Shown here one piece after another: positions 30,736 through 42,673 of a DNA stretch of 64,000 nucleotides. Each line of letters starts with the position of its first letter. The first letter of the stretch is position 1. The DNA lies in the NCBI GenBank assembly GCA_963565915.1, contig OY751492.1, forward strand, positions 1,488,001 to 1,552,000, written 5' to 3'. A program made the position numbers and the translations under genes. Under the pieces are notes generated by a model that was given only the letters and a program-made list of their open reading frames with translations, was not told the DNA's origin and made no database searches. Source of the stretch: Entoloma clypeatum. Taxonomy: Eukaryota; Basidiomycota; Agaricomycetes; Agaricales; Entolomataceae.

Positions 30736-31909
30736 CGAATTGTCGATCGATTAAGTAGTATGATGCTGATCATATAAACGTTTGACGGTCCCGGAATTAG
30801 ATAAGCTTTTACGCCATTCCCAATCGGGAACTACCAACAAGCAACTTTGGACGGCCATCCCCACCAGATTTCAAGATTTTTCTCATTTGCCAGCAGGGCT
30901 TGTCGATGTTCTGGAACCCATGGAGCTCTCATCATTGTTCACCTTTGGCGAATAGACTTGTGTTCTCTGGGGGGCTGCTGAGTCGTAGCACATCATGAAG
31001 CATCCGATCTGAGGCCGTTTCCATCGTTTCATATTCCTTTGGGTTTCAAGACTTGGTCCGAACTCATTTCCATCGACTTTGACGGCTTGCAGCGCATCAG
31101 AATATAGCAACTGTGCCACCTTGATGTGGAACCATTTCCGTCATTTCATCTTCCTGGGACTGCTAGCGCTCTGGCCTCACGGACGATCCAATTTCTTGCT
31201 ACCAACAACAAACGTGCAATTTATAACTAGTCAGCAATCGTTTCCACCTGCGCCGGAAGGACAAGTGCAGCATTGGAGTCTGCTTTTCGACCCAGATTCA
31301 CCACCCCCTTGATATTCGTTACCTCCATCAGGGCTCCGTATTGCAATCTTCCACACGCATCTGTACTAGGTATATCCGCCGAAACTTCTAGAACTGTAAC
31401 CCCTCCCCCCCCTCAACCCTGGTACCAGTTTATGGAATAGTGAATTCTATATACAGTAGATCCTCATGATCAAGACAACTGATGTTTTCTTTCTATAATA
31501 AAGCTCAGAAGCTACACAGCGGACGAACTACATGACACAAGTAGGAACACAATTGAGATTGAGTTACATTTGCAAATAATATAATACTATACGGAAGATG
31601 TGTTGATGTTAGAAATGAAAGCCGAGAGGCATAGAGAATCACTGAGCTGAAGGTATAAAAAGAGCGTAAATGGGATATATGTGGAATGAAAACAGTCGAA
31701 CGAGCCTCGCATCAGCTTCACGACAAATGCCAGAGCGGAGGCGATCACCAGTCTCCGTGAGGAACACGGCACACCAACGAAAGGGTCAGCGTTCTTCGCA
31801 TCTCGAAAAAATCAAATAAAAGAAGGACAGGGACCGTGGATGAGTTAACTGAATAGACATAAAAAAAAGGGAGAGATCGAGCACGAAAAGAAAGTCATCA
31901 ACCTGGTCG
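30736..31909. other. intergenic region without supported gene
   Basis: It holds the promoter side of the NTPase-REase gene and the 3' flank of the next gene. Frames are short and unrecognised; there is a C-rich run near 31400. Confidence 0.5.
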
Positions 31910-34190
31910 TTAGGCTCTAATCCTCCAGCCGTCGCCTTTCCGACTGACACGGCCAATACCACCGAAGCCTTCTCTCACAACTAACCACAGACCGGTACTG
32001 CATACCACGTCTTTGATTTCTTCTGCAGTGAGGGTCGTACCTCCCCATTGCGATGGAAGAGGTCGCGCATTGGTATATCCTTCATGAACAGGAACATGAG
32101 TCTGGTATAGCACGCATGAAGGAGAAGCCCACCTAAAGGTCGACGACTTATCCCCATCCTCTCGACCTCTACGTCAGGCAGCGGGAACGGCACCTTGAGC
32201 ATCCCCACAACCTTGGGGTGATGTGGCGTCGGCGACAGCGTTCCCACCTTGATGCGCAAAACCTGTGACCCTGGAGACGGTGGCAAAACCCCGAGCTCCT
32301 CGTGATGACTAGGCTCGGTTCCACTCAGCCCCCTCGTCCTCCTTGCGCTTCCATTCGTTGAGGCATAATCGTGTTCGCCTCGAGCACCCGCTCCCGACCC
32401 AGTCCGCCGAATCTTGAGGGTGCATACCCAAGGCGTCTCCGAATCTTCCGGGTCACTGTCCTCATCCGCATCAAGGTCCCTGTTGGGAGACGAAAAAGAC
32501 CCTTTCCTCTCTTGCTCTCGCACCCTCGTCGGCGTTCCAGGCCGCGACTTTCCACCTCCATCCTCGCTCATGCTGAAATTTGTACTAACACTGCGTTGCG
32601 AGAGGGTGCTGAAGCGACGCGACGCGGCATTCTCTTTCACCCGCTCTCTCGGCTCTGGCGCCTCAGCGGCACCCCTTCTCTCCTTTCCTTTCCCGCGTGT
32701 CTTCCCCTTCGAACTCGCCCGTTTCCATTCAAACCTCACCTCCACGCCCTCCTCAAGGGGCCCAAGACTTGTCGTCGAACTGCCCGACAAAATGGAGCTT
32801 GCCCGACGAGAAGCCTGCATCTGCATCACACCCAGCAGCCCGCCAGTGTCTTGGCTGTCCGCCCGGCGTTTCAACCATTTCTTCACGAACCACACGTACA
32901 TCAACGCGCGTGGCGACTTTGACATTTGGAAAGAGGGTATGAGACCTGGGGTCGCTCCGGCGGTTGAGGGAACATACGAGTAGGAAAGGGTTGGTTGGAT
33001 GCCAAGCACCGGGGGCCGAAGAATCTTTTCATCTGAGCCACCCGTGACAGACAGATCACTTGTGCTTGCGTTGGCCTCTTCCATTCCGGGGACCTGGAGG
33101 CCCATCTTCGCGAGCGGGTTAGGAGACGGAGAGCGATTCCTGGGTGACGTGGGACTCAATGTCACCGATAGGTTGCGGGTGTGTCCGCGGCCACCGGTAC
33201 GCCCAGGAGTCGGTGTTGCATCTGGATCTGGGGTGTGGAGTGTGGGGGTTTTGATGCTGAAGGTGGCGGAAGGTGCGGGCGAGACGGGCGGAGTTGCATC
33301 CTTACCCTTCTTGAAGATCTTCCCGAAGATATTTCGCTTTGTAGGCTCTCCGCCTTGTCTCTTATTGAGGGGAACGGGGATGGAGAGCTGGGGTGGAGGC
33401 TGCCGCTGGGTATAGGATTGCTGTTGCGGCGATTGAGCAGACATGACAGTGGGTGTGTGCTGAGCAAGGGAACCGGAGGAAAGCGACGCAGTGGAGGAGG
33501 TAGTGGTGATAAAGGTTGGGTCTGGCGTCGCGGGTCGGCTAGTTTTGATCGCCCGAGGTTTTTCCGCCCATACCTCAACAGGTTCGAGGACAGCGAGATC
33601 AATAAATTCCATTCCACGACGCTGCAGTTTGGCAATCTTTGCGTCTGTTCCTGCGTCAACTATGACATTGGCCATTACATTGTGTGCCTGTAGACTGTAC
33701 AATGGAATGATCGTACGCCGTCCCTGGGATGTCGAGGATGTCGACGCGAACGACACTGTGGAGCTATATCCAGACGCATCTGAACGGTTGGAGGCGGTGC
33801 GTGTGAGGGTGTTGGCGGTATCCGGAGGTTCGTCAAGCGACGGCTGTCGTGCGTGTGTTGCAGGTGGGACAAGTTGAACTTGGAGATTCAATGGATGGTT
33901 TGATTTTGCTGGCGGAGGTCGTACAAAGATAAAGGTCTTCATAGTAATTGCAGAATCAGGTCATGTGCGCGTCATGAAAACATTGACGAGAGAAATACCT
34001 CGTTTGGACTCTTGGCCTTTCCTGACGTCTTCTTCTGCCCAACATCTTCAGGCTCATCGATGGGCTCTCTCTCTGCGGCTTCCTCCTCGGCGGTATCATT
34101 CGGATTGAAGGGAGGAAGGTTGGAAGGGTGGTGATTGTGGCTGATATTCAAGGGGAGCGAGGGGAGAAAGGATGCCAGCGATGAGAACAT
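31910..34190 (-). CDS. conserved basidiomycete protein of unknown function, Ser/Pro-rich
   Basis: Exons 33999-34190, 32133-33936 and 31910-32079 (introns 62 and 53 bp) give 721 residues. The choice rests on frame: the first exon ends in SPNE and joins TFIFVRPPPAK, and the last intron joins ISRRPLG to YTNARPLPSQWGG. The protein starts with a short hydrophobic stretch (MFSSLASFLPSLPL). A structured block follows (TIIPLYSLQAHNVMANVIVD, AKLQRRGMEFIDLAVLEPVEVW). The middle is long and disordered, rich in Ser, Thr and Pro. Ordered parts recur later (LMYVWFVKKWLKR, VEVRFEWKR, WVCTLKIRR, VLRIKVGTLSPTPHHPKVV) and the C-terminus is LTAEEIKDVVCSTGLWLVVREGF. The beta-rich blocks hint at a membrane- or scaffold-associated regulator, but I recognise no named domain. 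Confidence 0.8.
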
Positions 34191-37100
34191 GACTCCAAGG
34201 TGAAAACTCTGATGCTCTCCGACCCAAAGCTATCCCGCATAAGCACGCGTCCAAAGTCAGAATACTGTTTGTACGTCTTTTGACCTGTCGCTTGAAGATC
34301 TCGGTTTCTAGGACGTCGTTTGCAGGTCTACCCAACGTTCTCAGCTGGAATACCTTGGTTTCAGTATCATCTGGAAACCCACCTCGATGTGTGGAAAGAC
34401 GGACACTTTCAGAGCCGGTTTATGCACCGTCATCGCTTATGTTATTCGGCTCCGCTCGGCGCCCCCTGCGATACTATTAGTGCTAAGTCGGCAACGCCGT
34501 ACATATTACGAGGCCTCCTGGCAATTGCTATGACTTCAATATTCACGAGGAGAGCTGGAGACGCACAGGGAGAAGGTAAACTCATTTTTCATTTACAAAT
34601 AGGCTTCGCATGCTCATTCTGGGATATTTTGTTTCCGAAATTTGTATTGCGTGGTGCGTAGTCGCTCTGCTTAATAACGTCACTTCCTTGGCGGGGATTT
34701 GCCCTGCTGCCTAATCAACACACAACCATCCTCTATATCAGCCCTTGTAAGCGGTTGTGGCGGGATGCCACAAGAGTCCTTGTGTTTGTCATGTGAGTGC
34801 AGATTGAGTGCAGATTTCCTAACCCCAAATTTCTATCACAACATTTCTCTTAAGCTTCGTATGTTGAATAAATCTCAATCGCTGCGGCGGTAATTTCTTA
34901 TCCTGGTGATCACGAGGCCGAACTCATGTTTTTAAACTTTAAGATTCCTCTGAGACATACTATCACCACCACATGTAATCTTAACACGACGAAGAGTCAA
35001 CACATCCTACTTACTATAGTGAATCACAAGCTCATGCGGTTCTTACATGACTAAACCGACCTCTGGACTGACGCAAATCAAGAATTCTTGGCCCCAACTG
35101 ACTTGCGTCATTCCTTACGCCAGGAGCATCGCTGTCGACTCTGCCCAGGTTTATTCTCATCTCGGGCTCTTCGTGAAACCGCGTAATCCTGACGTGAATG
35201 TACTGAAGAAAGTCCACAGGCCACAACTCACCTCAAATCCGGTCCAGTCTCCAGTGCCACGTTTTGACAGCCAAACCCAGCGAATACTTTCAGTAAGTAT
35301 CAGGCTTTTACTCGTCCATTATCCACGCCGCCTACTTACACCCCTAGCTCATATCGCCATGCTCGCCGCCTAGGATTTTGATCGATGGTTATGGATTCAT
35401 CACCCAAGGCTCAAACTTATAGCTGCTAACTCGTGTGGAATATTCAAGGTGGCAGCCACATGAATTCTTTCTATAGTAAAGCTTCCGGTTCTCATGTTCC
35501 AGGCTTTCGATAGCAACAATGATGCATGATAGGTGCCCCCCCCCCTGCCAGATTGGTTCATTGCCAGCTGCTTTCCTGACTGTTCTCAAAGGACGGACGT
35601 GGCAGAATATTTGAAAGCCAGAACTCGAGGTCTGAAAACGAGATATTTTTTGAAGGTGCATCTACGGTAGACCGACAACTTGATCCAGAATGCTACAGCC
35701 TCATTGGTGCGTATTTTCATGCATTCCGAAATTCGGACGAACTCTATTTCTCGTCAATAGAGCGTTTCTGCCACAATGCTTAAACTTAATTTTTTCCAGG
35801 ATTCTGGTTGGCTGCTCATGTGGAGCCGTTGTGTTGCAACCACAGGAAAATATTTCGAGGGGCTTTACTTGCAGATAAGTACGCTCTAATGTGCACGGAT
35901 TTCTTGGCATCTCATGGTTTACTCGAGAATTCAGAACGCCGATGCAGTCGGCCCTAGGGTCTGGCCACGTGGCCATGCTCAACGACGGTGGTACCGTAGA
36001 CTGTTTAGCCACCTCATGAATTCGGCGCTCACTCCTGATCAAAGTTACCAATCTCCTTTTCTTCAAACAGTGGTACCAAAATGTCTTATTTGTTGTCGAA
36101 AGTAAAAAATAATGCATTCGGGCTGGGCACCTTTTCCAGCGTCCGTCTCGGGGGCGCTATGGACCGACAACGGAGTTTCCATCACCCCTTTGTGCGCCTT
36201 TTCTGGGAGTTACATTGTAAATACTCCTCATTATCTTTCTCAGAGATTTTTAGGGAACTTCACCCTCTTGAATATTTTGAATCCCGAAATATACCTGACC
36301 TTGGTCCAGGCCTTATTCTTACCCAATCACTATTGACAGAAATCCCTACGTTGTCACCATGCTGGTGCTGGGCTGGTGCGCTATTTTTACCCGCTTCCTG
36401 GAATCTCGGATTAAACTGATCACTTCCGGAATGATGTTCGTGAAGGCCTGCCTTGATCATAATCTTTTCCTTGCCACGCTTGATTGCGGGAATGAACCAT
36501 CACCCCTGTAATCTTCGAGAGAAGCCACTCGTCATATCTGCGACTGTCAATCGCGAACAACTTTGGTAATGCCATTGACTCAACGGCTCTGCTATATCCC
36601 TGCATGGCCTTCCGACTCCGCCGAGAGCTGTTCGGAGCAAAGGCTTTGCGCAGAACGGTTCACAGGGCTGTCTCGCCGCACACAATAGGAAGGAAGAGGC
36701 AAAAACATCGGCTCAGGGATGTGATTTTGGCTCGTTGTCGGATGAAGTAGATTCTCGTGTGGAGAATAGCTCAATTATCGACATTTGTGGGTCATTTACA
36801 CTGGACTAACGTAGCATGATGGAATAGTACCCGCCCTCGGCCTTATCTGCCTCATGGTAGAGTTGGTTGACTTTGTTCATGACCTGCTTCCATCGGCTCA
36901 TTGGGGTCAGATCTACGTAAGCTGACTTTTTTGCCTCTAAATCCCGCGAGCACAACTGAATGATACACATTCCAGATACGGTCCCTCATCCAATCATGAT
37001 GATTGATCCCAGAGGAAAAGCGGTATTAATCTATCCTTTCTTGTCTTTTTTGCACCGTCCCCAGTTGGCTATGATGTTGTGTTTCATTTCCGCTAGGTTC

Positions 37101-38376
37101 ACCGTTCTGGAAACGAGGAGTGCAGGGCATGGACGTGTCATTGAAGGAACCCCGGACTAAAGGAAAGAAGAACATTGACACGACCCGAAAAAATCGCCAT
37201 AGATGAGAGTCTGAATCTCAACGCTCGATTCTTATCGCAGGTTTTTACAGACATTATGAAGGAAACTGACAGGGGATTATCCTGGACCCTCAGCGCCATT
37301 GTGTGAATGAATCAACCTCTCATTTCGAATTTTGTCCCCCAGGCGGGAACTCTGTGGCTCTGGTTGAATATACCTCCGTAATCGGAGTTCGTCTCATGTA
37401 TTGATCCAGCGATTGGGTTTAACCACTTGACCGCTCGAGTCACTGGCGTTCTCGAACTCATAGGTGCTCAAGGCTTATACAGAGGTTGGGGTGTCAAAAA
37501 GTCTGTCAAGAACGCTGCTTGGTGTCACAGGCTTCCTTCCGCGAAGCATCCACAGCTGTTTAAACAAAGGAAATGAACTGCTTTATTAGAGATGGGTGCT
37601 TCCTCGATGTTGTTGAATTTCAAATTTTTAGGTGATGTCGAGGGGACACCTACCCTGATCACGGCCTTGGGAAAACGTGGCGGGGTGCATATCCCTGAAT
37701 GCCTTACCAGACAGACGAACATTCTTTTTGATAGAACCTCAACGCGCTAGGAAATAATAACGGCACAAACTGCAGGACAAACGGGATTGTGAGAAGGGCA
37801 ACTTCATTCCGTTATACATCTGATAAATAGTGGGCTATGACCAGGAACAACCCCAGTAAGAAAGGCCTAAGCAAGCTGGAACGGCTATAGGCTTTAGATG
37901 TAGCGCGGCTTCAGCTTGATACGGAGTCCGAGGCATGCCACTGACCACAGAAGTAATTCATTGCACAGTATGAAACTGATCAAAAGCTATGGAGCTTGCC
38001 CAGTCAAGCTCGCAATCGGTTGAAGTGGCGTCGAAGTCTCTGGGCAATTGATCAGGTCGATGGCCCGTCCATGTTCATCAGGGTCGGTTTCTTCTCACTT
38101 CGAGTCATGCACCGCCAACCCAAAATGGTAACGCCAAAGACTTGAAGGAACTCATGGGAGTCGCAAGTGTCGACAGGTATATAATGGCTAACCCCAAATC
38201 GCTTTGAACCAGTCCCCAGACCATAACGACTAACGACCTCTCATGTCCCCGGAATCCTCTCAGGCGCGTTGAGCCTCGCGGTTGATGTTGCGATCGGCTC
38301 ACCACATGACGTTTAACTCTAGTCGACCAATCACCGAACTCACCCTGAACCACCCAGAACACCCAGAAGAACGCCG
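34191..38376. other. gene-poor relic-rich region
   Basis: About 4.2 kb has no complete gene. Coding-like islands occur without continuity. On the minus strand, 36806-36925 reads SAYVDLTPMSRWKQ, then NKVNQLYHEADKAEGGYY, and stops. On the plus strand, 37387-37580 reads EFVSCIDPAIGFNHLTARV, then QGLYRGWGVKKS, and stops. Splice-like borders lie near some of them. They are probably exons of old, broken genes that I cannot identify. Confidence 0.45.
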
Positions 38377-38540
38377 ATGGCATGTCAATTTTGCAGAGGT
38401 CAGCTTACGATAATTGGTTCTGTCATTTTACTATCAACCCACCGGTAAAAAAATCCAGGACGTAAACTGAAATGTGATGGCATCCGTCCATCATGCTCCA
38501 ACTGCAACCGACGAGGTTATCCTTGCGTTTATGCTCCTGT
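38377..38540 (+). pseudogene. Zn2Cys6 transcription-factor fragment
   Basis: Exon 38377-38398 (MACQFCRG) joins across a 60-bp GT-AG intron to 38459-38540. Together they give a complete fungal Zn(II)2Cys6 cluster: CQFC, RKLKCDG, RPSCSNC and RRGYPC (C-x2-C-x6-C-x6-C-x2-C-x6-C). After a further GTAAGG donor no usable exon follows; the best acceptor leads to a stop within a few codons. The cluster itself is unbroken. The remaining ~500 residues normal for such regulators are missing, so it is a truncated copy, or a gene whose other exons I failed to see. Confidence 0.65.
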
Positions 38541-39913
38541 GTAAGGTTTGCCCGCTGTTAAGAAGGGCGTAGACCGTTGACGCATCGTTCCAGGAACCCA
38601 CAGAAATGATTGACGACTGTCTTTATTTGTCTATCCACACGAAAGTCGGTCGCATTTTGGGGTCGACGCGTTGACGGCTCAGGATGCACTATGCTACAGG
38701 CCCTGTTTATGAACTATGTGAGAACTGATCTACGCTAACTATATATGAATCATGGCACTCCTCTTTATGCATACCTTAATTTCAATAAATCATTATTCCC
38801 GCCATGACGAACTTGGAAGTTCATGTACTTATATCGCTTTTCTTTCCATCAGAGCAGTTGGGCATGGATAGTTGTCAGGCACAGGCGCCAATCATGCACA
38901 GATCGTGATTCGGACGCCGCGAACCCCCTCGCGGATCGAAAGGCACCAGATGATTATTTTTTTTCTTTTTCGCGAAAGCTCGAGGAAGGTGGCGACGATG
39001 ACCTATTCGAGCCGCCATGCTTGCCGCGCAGCTTATGTGGCAAAAACGAGGTAACATCGTAGAACCGAAAGGCAAGGGCACATTCCCATGTCATATTCCC
39101 TAATAAAAAGCGCTTCCTGCTGAGATTGTCTATGCCTCGACGGGGACGTCCGGTCGTCTCTGGTGCAGACTCTCTGGTAGATGACAATTCATCTCTGCCG
39201 TCTGGCGGGTTCGCAGTTTCAACTATCTCAATGGACGCGATGACATGTAAGCATGTTATCCATAATGGTCTTTCAACCCTTGCGAGACTGAATACATACC
39301 GGCCAGCCGGCGCCGCAGCGCAGCATGCCAGGCAGGTCCAAATGAATTGCCAATAAACCGTGTACCACCAGTCGCACCGGACCTTGACGAGAAAACGCGA
39401 ATCCTACAAATGTAGCACGTTGATCCATATCATGATGTAGATAAAGTTTCGGATAGTCCCGAAAACATCCGACACACCTTTGTCATCAACATTGTCAGTA
39501 CCAAGTCTACACTTGTCTACACCAGCCGAACTGTTATCGATTTTACGGCCAGAAGGCCATCCGATGCCAGTGAATATTCCGCACGCCCAGTGAGTTGGCT
39601 CTTCGGTCTGGCGCGTCTGCACGATAAGGCAAGGCATACTTAGTCGACAACTGATGACATCACCCTGAAGTCCCTATTTCCCTTCCGCCAGGCATCAGAA
39701 AGTCTTCCTCAAGGACTTAACTAACACCACTCAATAATCTGTCCAAGTGTCGGGGATACTACGGAACAGAGCGAGACGCCTTCCTCTGAAACTCGATATC
39801 ATATCGATCGCAGTCAGCCGCACACAAATAAGAAGACACCCGAGATATTTTTGCTGGGTCAACTTTGCACCGTTGCAGCCAAAATCCTGGGTGACGGAGG
39901 CTAGACAGTCAGA
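38541..39913. other. intergenic region without supported gene
   Basis: Short unrecognised frames only. The last part is presumably the promoter of the ALKBH6 gene. Confidence 0.5.
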
Positions 39914-41129
39914 ATGACTCATATCAACGATCTCCACCCTTACCAGATTGCAGACCATGAGGCATATTACATTCCAGACTTCGTGGTGGTTAGTTGTCAA
40001 AACATGGTATTGGACTTACTGATCACAGACGACCCCGTTTCATTTGACAGCCAGAAGAAGAGGAATATCTCATTCGCAAGGTTGGTGATGTTTCTCTGTA
40101 TGACAGTTGCGTTGACCATGACAGATATCGGAGTCTCCCCAGCAAAAGTGGAAACAGTTGGCTAACCGTCGGTACGTATTATCCCCGAACGATATAATCA
40201 TTTGAATTGATTGAATACGGTCTAGGCTGCAGGTATGGGGTGAGAAGGGAAATTACGACCAACGTAGTGATACTAATGTTACCATTTTTACAGGAGGGGA
40301 AATAACCCCCATGCATGTCCTTCTTGCCCAACCGATGCCGCCCTTCTTCGACATCTAGTAAGATGAATCGTTTACGATTCGTCTGTTTGACAGTAGCCTA
40401 CTAGTCCCAATCTCCTCGCACGTCTCAAGAACACCGGAGCCTTTGCGTCCGCTCCCCATGAAGGCCCAAACCATGTCATCGTCAATGAAGTACGTTCCCG
40501 CGGCTCGGTAAACGCGTGTCGCTGCTGATCTTTATATCCAGTATTTACCAGGCCAAGGAATCATGGTACTTGTATTCAGAATTTTGAAATGCATCCGATC
40601 ACTGAAGACGGAGTCACTCAGCCACACGAGGACGGACCAGCCTACCATCCTGTAGTGGCTACGATTTCTTTAGGATCCCATTCGGTGTTCCATTATTACA
40701 AGTACAATGATGATATCCGGCCCCCACCGAACGAGCGTGCGTCAGGAGGGCGCACCGTCAGCGCATCGCCCGTTTTGACTATCCTCCTGGAACAACGGAG
40801 CCTTATAATAACGAAGGGTTTTCTATATACATCTCACCTTCATGGGTGCGTCTCGCAAATTGTCTTGCAATCCAAGAAAGGTTTGTTCAACCTCTTACAG
40901 AATTCAAGGAATCGTGGACGATCGTATACTACGGGAAGATCGGCAAAGCCCTCCATCACTCGTTGATCTTAATGTGAAGATCGATAATTGGGACATGTTG
41001 ACTGCAGAGGAGGTCCGTAAGGTGGTGCAGGAAGGTGGCGTTCTCAAAAGAGGGGTCAGATACAGCTTGACGTGCCGCGACGTCGAACGAGTCAAGGCTC
41101 TCAAGTCATTTATGGTTGGCAGAAAGTGA
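39914..41129 (+). CDS. ALKBH6: AlkB-homologue 6-type Fe(II)/2-oxoglutarate dioxygenase
   Basis: Nine exons keep frame: 39914-39988, 40051-40080, 40125-40171, 40226-40239, 40294-40357, 40405-40489, 40542-40565, 40622-40845 and 40901-41129, giving 263 residues. Segments in order: PEEEEYLIRK, SPQQKWKQLANRRLQVWGG, LPGQGIMPHEDGPAYHP, VVATISLGSHSVFHYY, VLTILLEQRSLIITKG, YTSHLHG and RGVRYSLTCRDVERV. The H-E-D of MPHEDG and the H of TSHLHG are the iron ligands; R-x5-R in the last segment binds 2-oxoglutarate. The motif set and length match the eukaryotic ALKBH6 family, proposed to act on nucleic acids. Two exons are only 14 and 24 bp, which explains why no single long frame is visible. The gene converges on the deaminase gene with 67 bp between stops. 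Confidence 0.92.
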
Positions 41130-41196
41130 GAGAAGGATTGAAGGTATACTTTAACTTAGCGATTTAATTGGGAGTGGATGCATTCAGGCAAAGAAC

Positions 41197-42145
41197 TCAT
41201 GCTATTTGCCGCGCTAGACGGGAATCGGCCTGGGTCTGGTAGTGTTCTACGTTGAGATCACCAACTTTGACGCATTTGAAGCTGCTGATGGTCGCGTCCC
41301 AGTGGAATATCCGCTTGATACCTGCCCATCTGCACCAGTCGACACTGATAAAATAACATTCAGTTTCGTAGCAATTCAATCGATGAATTCAAAAATTGGA
41401 TCCTGACCATCTCCAGCAAGGTTTGGCACATGCCAGGCCATTTTTTGTTGTTCTCACGACGTAAAGATCAGCGCCGTTAATTTTCGGATTTCTCCTGACC
41501 CCTGGATGTCTCTTCAGTCCCGTCATTCTAATATTCGAATCTCCACGCTCTGGTTCCGGCGCTTTCCTGCACCGGTTCTTACCCAACAACGAACGAGTAC
41601 TATGTCCATGGAATACTCGGTCTCGCGCCAGATCAGATGACGGCTTTGGGGCCACGGAACTTGAAGGGTTGTTGGGATCGTAAACCATACCCTTGACGTT
41701 GCGGCGGTTTACGGACAAAGGTGGTTTCCGCATTCCCTTGAACATGCTGCTTGATGGGCGGGGTCTTGCCACCAGTCAAACCGAATATGGCATGCATCTC
41801 TGCGTGCATGGAGACAGGCTTGTCGGCGCTCCTGACGAAGTCATCATCGAAGTGAGGCCGCTGGTGATTGAAGCCAGTACTGATGACTTTCCCTCCTTTG
41901 ACGATTACGGACCCGAGAGTGAAGGACATTGGCGACTGTTGATTCGTTCCAAAAAAAAAAAAAAAAAACTTGGGGGGTCAGCAGTGGATTCAAATTTCGT
42001 CGCACAGACTAACTCTAGAAGCAACCTCGATGCACCGAGAAAGATAAAACCGCGATTTGGATGAGTTTAGGGCTGCGACCCCTGTGGTTCTTGATATTCC
42101 CTGGTTGGCTTCGCGCTGGTTGACCAATGATACTTGTGAATTCAT
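41197..42145 (-). CDS. cytidine/deoxycytidylate deaminase-fold protein
   Basis: Exons 42014-42145, 41691-41935, 41408-41599 and 41197-41344 give 238 residues in frame. The fold is marked by RFYLSRCIEVASR, SPMSFTLGSVIVKGGKV, STGFNHQRP, then the zinc motif VSMHAEMHAIF (H-A-E) and, across the last intron, KPCWRCVDWCRWAGIKRIF (P-C-x-x-C). His, Glu and two Cys needed for zinc-dependent deamination are all present. The linker between the motifs is unusually long and basic. The third exon relies on an ATAG acceptor and may be wrong. Intron 1 carries an 18-T run. The substrate cannot be read from sequence; tRNA- or pyrimidine-deaminase relatives are possible. The start codon is the least certain point. 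Confidence 0.8.
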
Positions 42146-42177
42146 AGCAGCTAGTCCCAGATAAAATCTCGCAGTGT

Positions 42178-42507
42178 TCAAACTTCAGTGGCTGGACGAA
42201 ATTGAGAATGTGCTGAGCCAGTGTACTGTGGCCAGATGATCACCTTGTTCGATGTCGTGAGCCTGATGGATGGGGAAAGAAAATTTGAAACACGTTGGAA
42301 CCATTGCCGAGCAGCCTCATGCTTCGCTAGATATTCGTTGCAATACATAAATTCGGCTGCCACAGTCATGCCATTTGGACTTGAGGAGCACTCAGGCTCC
42401 TGAGCACCGCCGACTTTTTCTGCCTCGAATAATCGATACATAAAGGGTGTTCTAGCCTCCGCCGTCCACTCAATGGGATTTCCGTCAAGTGAAAAAGTTG
42501 CAATCAT
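42178..42507 (-). CDS. uncharacterised 109-codon ORF
   Basis: An open frame starts with ATG 42507 (MIATFSLDGNPIEWTAEART) and ends in a stop at 42178. Its composition is protein-like (EFMYCNEYLAKHEAARQWF), but I recognise no family and it has no splice context. It lies between the deaminase and CHO2, on their strand. It could be a young gene, a relic, or chance. Confidence 0.3.
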   Translation of the reverse strand: MIATFSLDGNPIEWTAEARTPFMYRLFEAEKVGGAQEPECSSSPNGMTVAAEFMYCNEYLAKHEAARQWFQRVSNFLSPSIRLTTSNKVIIWPQYTGSAHSQFRPATEV

Positions 42508-42673
42508 GAATTGAGTGCATCATAAGGACGTAAAACGATCGTCAACCAATAACCTATAACCTCCACCTCTAGGCTAGGAAATGGAAGTAATTCATAAAAG
42601 AAGGGAATTCAGACGGCAATCCGGACGAAACGGACGGGGAAAACGGTGTATCCCCCCCTCGCCGAATACGTAG

